Source: Armillaria gallica
Lineage: Eukaryota; Basidiomycota; Agaricomycetes; Agaricales; Physalacriaceae
Reading direction: 5' to 3'
Length of the DNA: 64,000 bases
Assembly (NCBI GenBank): GCA_037576215.1
Contig: JBANDB010000010.1
Span: 1,116,001-1,180,000 of the forward strand
Below, piece after piece: positions 11,559 to 23,204 of this stretch. Both the position numbers and the translations under genes were made by a program. The notes beneath the pieces are model-generated. The model was not told the DNA's origin. It worked only from the letters and a program-made list of their open reading frames with translations, and searched no databases. Each line of letters starts with the position of its first letter. Within the stretch, counting starts at the first letter, position 1.

Positions 11559-14088
11559 ATGTCCTCCTCCTCCTCCTACTTTCTCGACCAATATGAACCC
11601 CTAGACGTTATAGGCAACGGATCCTTTGGGATAATACGAAAAGTTCGACGAAAAACAGATGGCCTGGTGTGTGGACTGCCACTCACAAATGGCACGCCTT
11701 GTTAACGACACGGTTCAGATATTTGCACGTAAAGAACTAGATTTTGAGCGCATGAATGAACGGGATCGGAAACAGATTGTAGCAGAAGTGTGCGTCGTTT
11801 CCAGCTCACCGACCGCCAGAAGACTTACGCACAGCAGAAATATTCTCAAGGACCTCCACCACGACCACATCGTTCGTTATCACGATCGACATGTTGACCG
11901 CGACGCCGGAATTCTCTACATACTCATGGAATACTGTGGAGGCGGCGACCTCTCTAACATTATCAAGCAGGCAGTCAAACACAATCGACCTATCCCGGAG
12001 GACACAGTCTGGAACTACTTTATGCAGATTCTGTTAGCCCTCCATCATTGCCACCATCCTAATGCGAACGGTCATGGACGGTCAGGGAGCACGGGTAGCA
12101 CGGACGGAGATAAAGAGAGAAGAGCGCAGATATTACACCGCGATCTGAAGCCTGACAATGGTGCGTCGGTTACGCTCGCTGACAGCCTCGTGTCGAACTA
12201 ACAGGGTCTAGTATTCCTGGACGAGTCTGGTGCTGTGAAGCTCGGCGACTTTGGCCTGTCTAAGGCCCTTGCGCATACTAGCTTCGCCAACACATATGTT
12301 GGGGTGCGCGTGCTCCCTCGTTGATCGTTACATACACTGACGCGAAGTCAGACGCCATACTATATGTCACCAGAACTGATGCAGGAGAAGGCGTACGACT
12401 CCAAATCCGACATATGGTCGCTGGGATGTCTAATATTCGAACTATGCGCGCTGAAGCCCCCTTTTCATGAGGCAAAAACACACAATGAACTGAGCATACT
12501 TATCCGGTGCGCCTCTAGACCCTTCTTCTGTCACATTCGCTTATTACTCGAATAGTAACGGCCGGATACCACCACTACCCAAAGGGTATTCTCAATCTTT
12601 AAATGCAATCATCAAGGCTATGCTCAATCTCAACGTACGTTGTGGCATTGTCTTAATGAAACGTTCGATGACGCATCTAATGTCTACAGCCGGCTATGCG
12701 GCCGTCAGCGGCCCAGCTATTGCAACATGAACGCCTGGAGCTTGTATTCAAGGTTTCGGAGACAGAGCGAATGTACGTGCTTCTGCATCACGCCGGAATA
12801 CGTCAATTTACGACTTGGTAGGCTGCAAACTGTCAAGGCTCATAAGCACAATCTATCGCTGCGCGAACGGGAGTTTCACGCCCGAGAAACCAAGTTCCTT
12901 GGTGAGCTTGCTGCCCGAGAGAAGGCTCTTCAGAACCGTGAAGCAGGGCTTTCCACGGCGATTAAGCACGCCGTAGCGGCGCGCGAGGAGGAACTGCGAG
13001 TCCTTGTTCAACAGAGAGAGGAAGAGGTAGCAGCGGCCATCGCGAGACGCGAAGAAGAAGTTGGTGCGGCGATCAGGCGACGAGAGGAAGAGATCATTGC
13101 CAGCGTCAATGCGAGGGAGAAGGAGATCTTCGACGCTTGGAAAGAACGAGAAGACGCTATGGAGGCGCGAATACGATGGGTGGAGATACGGGAAAGGGAG
13201 CTGGAAGAGGAAGCAAAGAGGGTGGAATGTGTAAAGAATGAAGTAGAGGCGAAGATGCAAGCTTGGGAAGGAGAAAAAGGGAAAGGTGCGTTAGTATCTG
13301 TCTAGACTGAATGTTAGTATTGACTTATCCTAGGCAAAAAAGGGCACCAGACGCGACCCTTGGAGGAGGTTAAAAACCTTCTTGAGCCTTTAAGCAGGCT
13401 CCATACGGTGTACCCGTCGACACCGGCACCACCTAGACCGCAAGCACAGACACTTCCTACGCCAGCATCGGCGATGCGAGGTGTGATGCTCACAGACACG
13501 GGAGAACTGCTCGCGACACCCGGACCGACAGAGCTATTTGTAAATACTCCGAAAGTGGGGTTGAACTTTGTGCGTATATTCGACTTTGAGGACGAGCCGG
13601 AGGATGGGAATGAGGAGACCATCCCTGTACCTGTGACACCAAGTCGCAAGCGCACGTCAACTTCGACGCGTGATTCCACCCTCACGACGTCAAAATCTAC
13701 GACATCTTCAACGAAACCACCACCAACTCGGCTACGGCGGCCATCAATAACACTGTCGTCGACTTCTTCGTCAAGTTCGAATTCGGACGGGGCAAAGCCT
13801 CAGCCTCTGCAGCATCCGCATTTGAAGCCTGCAATCTCTCCGCCGCCGACATACGATTTGGCGGATGAGGAAAACCTGCCAAGTCCGTTCCTGAAGAGGG
13901 CCGAGCGTGCAAATAGCACAGGGTCGAAACCGAAGAAGCGACCGAGTAACGGGAACCTTCTCCGGGCGGTTGCTGCGGCGAACTCTGCAGTGCGGAGTAA
14001 ATCGACTGGCGATGCCGTAGCCCGGCCGTCTGTTGCGAGTGCGCGAAAAGCAGGAGAAGAGGCGCGTAAAGCGTTGTATAGGACATAG
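11559..14088 (+). CDS. nimA: NIMA-type mitotic Ser/Thr kinase (NEK family)
   Basis: Protein kinase of the NIMA/Fin1/NEK family, promoting mitotic entry and spindle pole function. The ATG at 11559 was chosen because the preceding reading is untypical and the family N-terminus begins close to the kinase fold. The order is glycine loop ([12 protein letters not shown]), catalytic Lys in [11 protein letters not shown], hinge [13 protein letters not shown], catalytic [11 protein letters not shown] in LGDFGLSK, activation segment [14 protein letters not shown] and [15 protein letters not shown] Gly/Ser-rich insert sits just before the catalytic loop, as in other fungal NIMA kinases. A long charged coiled coil follows (about 12830-13270, rich in REEE and AREKE), then a disordered Ser/Pro/Lys-rich tail, the usual architecture. 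All catalytic residues are present. Confidence 0.92.
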
Positions 14089-14316
14089 CATGGTGGGACA
14101 TATTTTTATTTTATGATCGGTTTGTTTTCATGTTGTGCATCTGTTCGATAATTATGTCAATAATTATTTTATTTGTAATGCCGGGAAGCCGAGTCCGGGC
14201 ACGATCACGTGGAAACACATGACGCAAGTTGGACTTTGGAATCAGGTTCTGTTTTTGGACATTGATTTCATTGTTCTTTGTCTTTCACCCGTCTGTCGGT
14301 TCAGCTCTCCGCCGTC

Positions 14317-17300
14317 ATGGAGAACATCAGTCCGTCCCTTTACTCGACGACGCCACGCCTCGACCTGCGCCGACTCGCTGCCTCCTCCCACGACGACGCG
14401 GCGAGGATGCTCATTAGTCCACCCCCTGAGGAGGAGCTCAGGATGAGCAGGGTGCGTGCACCGCGCTGTCGGTTATTGTCGGTTTTACTGAACTTTCTCT
14501 TCAGAATACGCCAAGGTCGGACTCGCAGACAAAGAGAAAGAGGCAGACGAAGCAGCCGCAACAGTCGACACCAAATCCTAAACCACGGAAACAACTACGA
14601 AGTCGCACACCTAGTCCATCACATATTCGTTCACCATACAAGACAGTTTTGCTACAGTCGCCACACGCAAACAATCCTAATGCCGACTACATCATTCCCA
14701 CAGCTTACTCTCGCCGACGAAGCACCACTCCCGTCGTCGTTCCCTACGAGCCACCCGCCGACGTTTTCTCCCCACCGCGAGAGGTCATCGTGTCGCCCGT
14801 CGTCCGTACACCCAAGCGACGCACGAAGCTTGCCGTCACCGTCAAGAAAGAACCCCCAGTAATCGACCTTTCCGAACCTATGCCCCCACCAAGTCCCACC
14901 GACGACCCTTTGCTGCTCACCGGCCCGCCAAAGGAAATTCTGCCCAAGAGGTCGACAGCGAAGCCGCGCTGGAGTCTTCCTCCGTCGTCGCCCCAACAAC
15001 CTACCTCTAGTCCACCCAATGAAGCACCCTCCTCCTTCCAATTTGAGCCACCCCCGGACACATCCCTGGACATGGACGTCGACGAGCCATTTAATAATAT
15101 TCTCTTTGGGAATAATTTCGCTGGCGATGGGTGGAGCGACAGCGATGATGACGACGTCGAGATGCAAGGTCAAGGCGACTACACCGGCAAATGGAAAATG
15201 AAGCTCGTCAAAACCAAGAATGATCCCCCTAGCAGCGCTACCCGAACCAGGATGGAACACTGGGGACGTCCCATTAGTCCTTATCCCTGCACGAGACGCC
15301 GTGTCAGCTGCGTGGTTGAAGAGGACGACGACAACGAGGCCGAAGAACCTGTCATTCTGGAGAAGGCCACCCTGCAGCAACATAATAATGCTCCCGGTGA
15401 TCCACTGCCCTCTATCGACGACGATAACGAAGCAGCCGAAGAGAACCAACTTGGGGCAATCTCCGTCGGGGTCGACAAAGAGGGTCAGGACCCTGACAAC
15501 AGTCAAGAAAACGCGTCGCGGGCGATGCAGATTAACCAGGAAGATCAGGATGCGCAGGAAGAACGTGAGGTCAGGGAGATGTCCATTGGACCAGGCGAAG
15601 ACGAGCTTTCTGTCCAATCTGCCACGATTGTGCCATCCGACAACGATGCAGAAGAGGAGAGGCAGGTCAGGGAAATGTCGATTGAAAAAGGCGTTCCAGT
15701 TCCTCCGAAACCAACGTTCCTAAAACCCGTCATCGGTCCTGTCGCTGCCGCGGTTCACTTTATTACAGAGCAGCATGAAGCTCCTGTCGCGGAAATGGAT
15801 CTTAATTCATCACCGGTAGTCGATGCTGAGGTCCAAGTTACTGAAGCCATGGACGAGTCTGATAGTAGTGACGAGGAGATTGATATGGGAGTTGTCAAGA
15901 TCACAAGCAGCGATCCTCGGGCTGCTGCGCGGGCAGCCGCCATCCTCAAACAGGTTGGTGCAGTTATGGACTGGTGTTGTCTCCATATTCTAACAAAAAT
16001 TATTAGCACGATTATGAATGCTATACAAAGGCCAAATTTGTCGTGAAAGAACGCGATAGAAAGAGACGACGTAGGACCATGGATGGAGGCATTGCCAAGA
16101 GCTCACCTGTACGTTTGGGAGGTGCATTTGTAACTCCAGTCAAGGGGCGCAGAAGAGAAACGTTGGGTGGGGTTATTGGAGATCGGGTGTACCTTCCTGG
16201 CAGTCCTGTCATGACACTCGAAGGGCTGTTGCAAGAGGCAGAGGTACAGGTCGCGAGCACGAAGAAGCCTACCTCCAGCAAAGAATCGATTGAGAAGTCG
16301 TCTACTACCATGAAGGTTTCAAATGTCTGGACCAAGGACGAGTGGAAGCTGCTAGACATGTGCTTCACGGAAGAGAGATACGTGGCGGGGGGTGGGAACA
16401 TTATGGCTGCAGTCGATGATGTAGATATTGATGCTGTCGTATGGCGGTTTTTAGAATTGGCGCCTGATAGCCGGTGGGACAAGTCCGTATTCCTCCCTCT
16501 TTTTTTCCGGCTTTTTGATTTACTATGTCATCCACAGGAACGAACTAGCCCACAGGTCACGAGCAATAGCGAAGAAGCAACGCTCTGGGAAGGCTGCACC
16601 ACCTCTCACCCCACGGGCGAGTCCAGCTGAGTGGGAATCTTTTGTGACTGCGAGTCCGCTTGAGAGATGGGGTCGTCGGGCAAGTATGAACGTCCCGGAC
16701 TTTACTCCTTTAGGGAGGAGAGCAATGCCTCCTGCGCGAGTTAAGAGGTCTCCGGATGCACTCAAGACGCCGACCTCATCCTTCAGGTTACCGGAACCTA
16801 TCTCGACGGGAGCTCCCTTCCAGACCTTGGATCATCGAGCGGTGGAGAAGTCAACAAGGAATGTTCCACCGTTGCTCTTTGCCCCACGATACTCGCATTT
16901 GTTAGAGGAGGCGCAGGCGGTTAGTCGGGGCGTAGCACCCAGGCCAGAGGCCGTGGCGGAACAGGAACAGGAACAGGAACAAGAGAAACTGATAACGGAA
17001 GAGCTCGTGGATGCCAGTATTGACGAATCGGTGGATGAAAGCATGGATCAATCAGTGACCGACGCCAGTTTCGACGAAAGCGTAGACGATAGCAGAGAAG
17101 GAGAGTTTCCCCAAACTCCGGCATTCAAGCAACCCGATGCTCCTGCCCCTGTGCCACGTACGACCGTTGGTGGCCGGGTCAAAGGATTCCTATTTTCCTA
17201 CCTTCCGACGATGAACAAGACAGCGCCTGTTCCCAAGCGTTCTATTCCATTCCTAGCCAAGAACCAATTGCCACTTCCACCCCTTGAACTGCTTGAGAAG

Positions 17301-17654
17301 ACTCGTGGACCCATTACGACACCGGTTCGCGAGCCTGCGCCCAAGCAGAAGCATCCCAAAGAGCTGGTCGACTTGAATCATATTCAGGTCAAACCAAAGT
17401 CCATGATACCGAAGAGGATACCGCCGAAGAGACTTGTGGAATTGACTCACGTCAGCCCAGAGAAGCCGGTCGAGCCTATTCGTGTGAGGCCACGAACGAG
17501 TAGTGGAGGGAGTGTCAAGGATCTTGTAAAGGGCTTCGAGGCAATGGAGAAAGTAAAGAAGGCGATTGCTGGAGGTGAGTTGAGGAGGGTGAAGAGTTTT
17601 AATGATACACGATCAAGGGTTCAGACGGAAGCCCGACCTAAATGGAGGCCTTGA
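14317..17654 (+). CDS. Large disordered, nuclear-looking protein of unknown function
   Basis: I do not recognise this protein. ATG at 14317 gives MENISPSLYSTTPRLDLRRL; the first intron (donor after 14455) joins to a basic segment (TKRKRQTK, KPRKQLRSRTPSPS) resembling a nuclear localisation signal. The middle is Pro-rich, then strongly acidic (about 15140-15900), with two copies of a unit containing EE[R]xVREMSI at about 15559-15590 and 15654-15690. After the intron at about 15951 comes VVKERDRKRRRR, another basic cluster, and a compact segment VWTKDEWKLLDMCFTEERY that could be a single SANT/Myb-like helix bundle. A donor GTGGGA near 16473 is needed to stay in frame with NELAHRSRAIAKKQRSG. The tail has EQ repeats and DESVDES-type repeats. 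A chromatin or nuclear scaffold role is a guess. It converges on TIM50. Confidence 0.7.
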
Positions 17655-17878
17655 AGGTCAAGTTTTTTTTGCATTTTGTACGAGTTATAGTTGTTATGAT
17701 AGAATGGCTAAGTAAAGATTTATGATATCTCCAAGCTTCCTTGTGTTTATTATACTGTATATATGCTGTGTTAACAGTCGTTGATTATTCATTTCTTTTA
17801 CACAACACCTAGGGTTCTGTGAAATCTAATGTATTGAGATGGGTACGTGTAGTGTAGTGTAAATACAGTTGACGTCCT

Positions 17879-19474
17879 TCACTTCGTAGAGGGCGCAGGA
17901 GATTGGACTTCCTTGCCTTTCTCCTCTTTACCCTCCTCCGGCTTCGGAGGCCCGCCCTTCATTTGGTCGATAGCGTCCCACAGATTGCTGGGCACTTGAG
18001 CCGCCATCATCTGCCGATCTTGCTCCAGCAACTTGTCCAGCTGTTCCCGATTTTTCTCTATGTACGCCTGCTCCTCCAGGTAGTTTCGCTGCGCCTCCTT
18101 CCGCTTCTGCTCGAGGTAGGTCAGCGGTACGGGCTCAGTCTGGCTGCCCAGGCCAAACATAGCGGCAAAAGGATTCGGTGAGCCCTGCTTCTTCTTCTTC
18201 CACTCCTCGATATGCCTCTGCTTTCCCTCTGCCTCCTTCTTGGCGTATTCCAACGGAATATCCTTCCCTTGGTAAGCCGTTATGATAGGACGGACGTCGG
18301 TGGGTTTGTAGATAGCTATTGATTCTAGGAAAGGGATCATAGCTACGAGTCCTCGGTCGCCTTGGCTTCCGTCCCATTTGGGTAGTATTATGGCGTTTTC
18401 GGGATGGGTGGAGACGTGCTCTGGGTTCGTGTCGAGGACGACAACTTTTGACAAATCGCGATTAAGATACGATAGATCCTATGCGTGGGGGTCATTTACG
18501 ATTGTCCTGTGATTATGTCGCTTCTTACCTTTACAACGTGCCCATTCAATGACCTGGTAGCCTCTCGATGGAGACGGTGGGATATAAAAAATCCATATTT
18601 GTCAAGTTTATCGAGTATAGGTGCGGCCGTCTGCGCATGGTCGTTGGAAAGGAAGCCCGGAGGAATAACCGACACGCACATAAAGATGTTGAGTAGTAAA
18701 TATTACCACCTCATAGAACTGCGAAACATAAGCAAGGAAATAATCCACGCCCGGTCGTTTCGCGGTTCGCCATCCATGTTGACGCTAGGGTTGAATTTAG
18801 ATGATGATGGTGATAAGGACACTAAATGGGCAAGACGTACATCCCATATCGAAGTGACCAGTAGGTCGTCGACGGATACTATTAATGTATACGGCTTTTG
18901 GTGCGGGGCAGGATATGGGGGAGGTAAAAGTTCTGGCCATGCAGGTTCACTGAAGTACTAGCACAGAGAGGAAAACCGTTAGACTTGAATTGACAGCAGC
19001 CAGCAGCGCGCATACCCCCAGCATGTATTTGAATCGTGTCTTCGTTCTTCCCCATCGTGTTGAAGGAGCATTTTCGGAAGTCTAAGGAAAGATTACTGAG
19101 AGTCGGGAACAAATGCCCCAGTAACGTACCAATCTTTTGTCTTTCAACTCATCTTCACTCCAGTCTCTGGACATGTACGCGACATTGAATCCAAATAGCA
19201 CTGCCAATAGAGCCGCTGAGATCCTTCCCACTTGTTTCCGCTGAGCTTCTGCAGATGTCACCGAGTCTCTCGACCGTGCACCCGTCCGCCGAGGTTCTTC
19301 CTGTTCTTCTGTTGGCAAGATATCAAGGCTGGGGAATGAGGTGGAAGTGGGCTGAGGTTGCTCTTGTGCATCTGTCTGTGGAGGTTTCGGGGGGGCTGGA
19401 GGTATCTGAGACATACATCGTGCGGCATATCCGACGGAGCGTCGCGCAATGGGCCGCGAAAGAAGAGCGAACAT
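17879..19474 (-). CDS. TIM50: Mitochondrial import translocase subunit TIM50
   Basis: Receptor subunit of the TIM23 presequence translocase in the inner membrane. ATG at 19474 starts an Arg-rich, acid-poor presequence ([20 protein letters not shown]), then a Pro/Gln linker and one membrane span ([17 protein letters not shown]). The intermembrane-space FCP1-like domain follows over several exons: [88 protein letters not shown] and [21 protein letters not shown]. The phosphatase motif DxDx[TV] is degenerate (VDDLLV), as is normal for Tim50. The C-terminus is a charged helix ending [11 protein letters not shown]. Splices at 19132 and around 18994, 18835, 18688 and 18530 keep phase. It is divergent from PCNA across 211 bp and convergent with the unknown protein upstream. 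Confidence 0.93.
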
Positions 19475-19614
19475 GAGGGTGAACACAAGGAAAATATTCC
19501 CGATTTGTGTATGACCGTATTTGTCTCGGAAGCTCTCGGCATGGCGGCATAGCGGGTATAACACGCCACCGTTATGCGTGACGTGACGATGCGTGAGGGC
19601 CCTGCGAAAAATCG

Positions 19615-19620
19615 ACGCGT
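19615..19620. promoter_or_regulatory. MluI cell-cycle box (MCB), distal
   Basis: ACGCGT, 66-71 bp upstream of the PCNA ATG in the TIM50-PCNA divergent promoter, directly followed by a CT microsatellite. MCB is the MBF target driving G1/S transcription of replication genes in yeasts. Function here is inferred. Confidence 0.6.
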
Positions 19621-19659
19621 CTCTCTCTCTCTCTTTCTTACCTACCACCCACCACCTAA

Positions 19660-19665
19660 ACGCGT
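19660..19665. promoter_or_regulatory. MluI cell-cycle box (MCB), proximal
   Basis: A second ACGCGT, 21-26 bp before the PCNA ATG and 45 bp from the first. Paired MCBs next to PCNA match known MBF-dependent regulation of replication genes in ascomycete yeasts. It may lie within the 5' untranslated region. Confidence 0.6.
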
Positions 19666-19685
19666 CTTTTCCCTCCCCGCCCGCC

Positions 19686-21023
19686 ATGCTTGAGGCCAAA
19701 CTCCAGGAAGCCAGTGTTCTCAAGAAACTGCTAGATGGTGGGCTCTCCATGATATCGCTTTGACGCGCTTGCTGACCGTTCTTGCAGCCATCAAAGAACT
19801 CGTCACCGACGCCAACTTTGAGTGCAATGAGGAGGGTATCAACCTCCAGGCGATGGATAACTCCCATGTCGCGCTCGTCTCCGTGTTGCTGGAAGCCCCT
19901 GGCTTCAAGCGGTACAGATGCGACCGACCAATGCCCTTGGGCGTGAACCTCGCCAGTCTCACCAAGGTCCTCAAATGCGCAAAAGATGATGACGAGTGTA
20001 CAATCAAGGCCGCTGATGAGGCTGACGTGCTGAATCTGGTATACGAAGCCAAACGTAAGTGGCTGACACGTTCTGCATCTCTTTGTGCTGCGTGCTGACA
20101 GCGACTGGCAGATACGGATCGCATAGCAGAGTATGACATGAAACTGATGGACATTGACTCTGACACGCTTGGGATACCGGAAACCGATTATGACGCGCGC
20201 GTGACGATGGCGTCCGTTGAGTTTAGCAGGATCGTGAGGGACCTGTCTTTGCTCGGTGAAAGTGTACGGATCGAAGTCAGCAAGGAAGGCGTGCGATTTG
20301 CCAGCGATGGAGAAGCTGCTAATGGAAGTGTGCTTTTGAAGCCTACAGAGGGTGTTGGCAAAGTACCGAAGAAAGACGAAGACGCCGAGGAGGAGCAAGG
20401 TGAAGAGGCAAACGACGATAACGAAGATGAGGAGGAAGCCGAGGACGGAAAGAGGGTCAAGAAGGAGAAGACTAAGGTTAAGAAGGAGAAGGACACCGAA
20501 GATGTCGAGATGGAGGACGAGGAGGAGAACGACAATGAGAACTTCAAGCCCGAGGGAGACGACGATGAAGAGAAGGACTCTGATGACGAGGAGAGCGGAA
20601 AGAAGAGAAAGAAGAAGGTTTGTCGAGTCGTACTCATTTTGCGTCCCACTTCACTGACAGGCGCCGGTCATCAGCAAGCGAACGGGGCGAGCAGCAAGAA
20701 AGCCAAGACCGTGGCTTCATCTTCGAAAGGGAAGGGAAAGAAGAAAGAAAAGGATGACGACAAAGACTTTGAGGGCGTCATCATTGAGCTGAACCAGCAC
20801 GTCTCGCTGACGTTCTCGCTCAAGTACTTGGTCAACTTTTCCAAGAGCCAGAGTTTGTGTGGAAAGGTGCAGCTGATGATGAGCAATGATGTGCCGCTAC
20901 TGGTGAGCTACTCCAGGTTTCATTGTTCTGAAATGCACTGAATATCGTGAATTGCAGGTGTCATATGAGTTCGGGCAAGGACATATCCGATACTACCTCG
21001 CACCAAAGATCGGAGATGATTGA
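19686..21023 (+). CDS. PCNA: PCNA sliding clamp with a large charged internal insertion
   Basis: Trimeric DNA clamp for replication and repair in the nucleus. Exons 19686-19737, 19788-20054, 20112-20617, 20675-20902 and 20958-21023 join in phase to 372 residues, against about 258-261 usually. Landmarks include [53 protein letters not shown], the interdomain loop region [15 protein letters not shown], and [26 protein letters not shown], where the ubiquitin/SUMO acceptor Lys is residue 164 exactly as in human and yeast. The fold then breaks off near Lys190 and resumes at [19 protein letters not shown] (residue about 309), ending [10 protein letters not shown]. The residues between, about 191-305, are a Glu/Asp/Lys-rich insert with a nuclear-signal-like KKRKKK before the exon 3 boundary. 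No stop or plausible intron pair removes the insert. Two MCB boxes precede the gene. Confidence 0.93.
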
Positions 21024-21447
21024 ACGCGGGCATTTTCAAAAATTTCAATCTATCTATCATAGTGTTTTCTCCTTTTTCTCCCTCGCCTATGTTGTGTTAT
21101 ACAGTATGTCTGTCTGGTTGCCACAATAACAACTCTGTGTCTCCCCCAGCTGTTGCTTGATGACGATTACTTTTTGATAATGTGCTTTTCGCAAGTGCAA
21201 GTTCACTTTATCGTAAACCCAGGTTACATACTTGGACGTGAGTCTATAATTGCATTCGTACGCACTTACCTTCTTAGATGCCCCACCCATTCGGAAGAGT
21301 CTGATTTTCTTGCATCGTGGAGACATCTGCGATATAAAGACAATGCGATAGATTTAGAGCTGCAAGTCACAATACTCGAGTCGTTCAAGATGGAGAAGTA
21401 AAACTACAGCTACGCCGAACATCGTTCCTTCCCTCCTTCAGATGCAA

Positions 21448-21833
21448 CTAAACACTGGTGTGGTTAGCTGTATGGCTCGGGGCAGCGCTGTTACTGGGAA
21501 CACAGAGCCTCTACAGACACAAATAACAGGTTAGGACACTGTAGACAAGACATCGAACCTGACTCACATCACCAATCTGCAAATTGTCGCAATCGATACC
21601 AGGATTGGCATCCTCGAGTCGGGAGACGGAGGTCCCTCCTTCGGAGGCGATGTCCCAGCAGGTATCTTTGGCGACGACAATATGGGTGTATCCTGGGGTT
21701 CCGTTGTCGCACTCGGCTTTGACACCTAAGGTGGAAGAATGAGTAAGAAGGAGACGCCGGTGTGAGGAAACGTACTGGCACTCATAGCCGCTGTCGCGAT
21801 AAAAGCAAGGACGATTAAAGCACGAGAGAACAT
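21448..21833 (-). CDS. Secreted single-LysM protein, copy A
   Basis: Small secreted protein likely to bind chitin or N-acetylglucosamine oligomers outside the cell, resembling fungal LysM effectors. ATG at 21833 gives the signal peptide MFSRALIVLAFIATAAMSA. A phase-1 intron (GTACG...TTAG) follows, then one LysM domain with THIVVAKDTCWDIA, SVSRLEDANPGIDC and NLQIGD; a second intron leads to RLCVPSNSAAPSH and a stop at 21448-21450. Four Cys fit two disulfides. About 85 residues before processing. The mature part is identical to copy B; only two signal-peptide residues differ. TATAAAAA lies at 21882-21889, about 50 bp upstream. Being single-domain and very short, it could also be a self-chitin-masking protein. 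Confidence 0.85.
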
Positions 21834-21881
21834 GTTTGAATGTAGCTTTGGTGCTGGGATGCAGAGAGTGGTCGGGTGGCC

Positions 21882-21889
21882 TTTTTATA
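21882..21889 (-). promoter_or_regulatory. TATA box of LysM copy A
   Basis: Minus-strand TATAAAAA, 49-56 bp before the start codon. Homology with copy B ends just here. Confidence 0.6.
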
Positions 21890-23196
21890 CGCAATCGAAA
21901 GTAAGAGAAATCCTTTTTGCCATATCGACAGGAATTAGTCTTGTTTCATCGTCGTCCCGTGGTAATCGCACTCAAGGTTAGTGTCTGTAAGCCAGAGGAA
22001 AGTAGAATCGAGGACAGATTCCTGAGCCCCGTTTTGTGCTGCGATCAACATGGGCGAACTCGTGTTAGAACTAGAAGCCTCGATGTACTGAAACTAATTG
22101 CTCTAAACATATTTTTGCCTAGCATGCAAAGTGGGTCACAAGCTAACGTTTAAAACACAAGAGAAATTCACGAGGACAGAGGACGGCGACAGCATGGCAG
22201 ATTTGTAACGATAGAAATTTTCATGGTCGCTGGCCGGGAGAATTTCCGGTTGGTGAAAAATTGCGTAGAGGCATACACGAAAATTTCTGGGATGCAAATT
22301 CGTCAACAAGATAGCAATATTACAGAGAGTGAATTGAACCTGCTGTGGTTGGAGGAATGAAATAGTGGAAGGTGTAGAGGAGGAAAGCAAGTACTGATGG
22401 ACCGGGCCGACCGGCCAGTCCACCGACTCTCGTTACTACTTCGACTCACCTTTCGAGGAAACTCTTGGTCTTCGTATCGACTGCATGTATCGCCAGTCGG
22501 CCCTCAAACTACGAATCCTCGTCTATATTTTTTGTCTTCTGTGCCATACTTGAAGATGACTCATCTACTCTGTTGCTCTGCCATTCACATCCAGCAGACA
22601 CCGGTGGATGTCTGCAATGATTCTGTGCCTCTTCTAAGGATTTTTGTTATTCTTTAGAGTTGGAAAACTTGAATATCTGGGACCTAGGTTGTTGACCATT
22701 GAACACCGTCGCTCACGACTTGTGAATTCTGGAACCAAATATCGAGATTCGAAGACAGCTATTCACGACGTTAACACCCCCACCTGATTTTCTTTTCTTC
22801 CAGCCTGGCGCGATGGTCCTTCCATGAAAAGACAACCTGTCTACTGGACCTGTGACTATAGATGGAAACGACAAACAAACCGGTAGATGGTATTTTCCAA
22901 CCGCCGTGGAGCAGTCGAAGAGCTCAGACGCTAGACGTATACGGTATTGGAACGTAATTGAACTCCGCCGAAACAGCGAAGCTCGTGGTTCGTCATTGCT
23001 AGTCAAAACAATTATCTTCTTCTAGCGTATACACCACTTCTCCCATTTTGATCGCCATTCGCAGCGCTCGGGAACCCCGCTTTTTTTCTACACTAGTGGC
23101 TCACGAACCCGACTACCACGGGCATCAGGACGATGGAAGTCCTTGATCTGTGATATTCGTACTCTCAGCTGGTGCGTCGGTGCTGGGACCTGGACC
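21890..23196. other. Spacer between the inverted LysM copies
   Basis: About 1.3 kb between the two divergently oriented LysM genes, containing their upstream regions. Short ORFs (22136-22423, 22397-22657, 22713-23006) match nothing I know. No terminal repeats or transposase remnant were seen that would explain the duplication. Confidence 0.5.
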
Positions 23197-23204
23197 TATA
23201 TAAA
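23197..23204 (+). promoter_or_regulatory. TATA box of LysM copy B
   Basis: TATATAAA, 48-55 bp upstream of the ATG at 23252. Confidence 0.6.

Larger units (their letters stand above)
21293..21889. repeat. Left arm of LysM inverted duplication
   Basis: About 600 bp nearly identical, in reverse orientation, to 23199-23801. It begins at GGAAGAGTCTG and runs through the whole minus-strand LysM gene to its TATA box, where similarity stops. The arms enclose about 1.3 kb of unrelated sequence. Confidence 0.85.

Noticed and set aside
14652..15617. Minus-strand ORF of 321 codons
   Set aside because: It is the antisense shadow of the acidic, Pro-rich unknown protein on the plus strand; its composition is the mirror of that low-complexity sequence.
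19475..20398. Open frame extending TIM50 upstream through the PCNA gene
   Set aside because: TIM50 has a good mitochondrial presequence starting at ATG 19474; the extension is antisense to PCNA exons.
20188..20649. Minus-strand Ser-rich ORF of 153 codons
   Set aside because: Complement of the Glu/Lys-rich PCNA insertion (GAG/GAA read as CTC/TTC); no start context or splice signals.
20343..20770. Possibility that the PCNA insertion is an unrecognised intron
   Set aside because: No GT-AG pair with a pyrimidine tract and correct phase removes it. The region stays open for over 100 codons and is strongly protein-like in composition.
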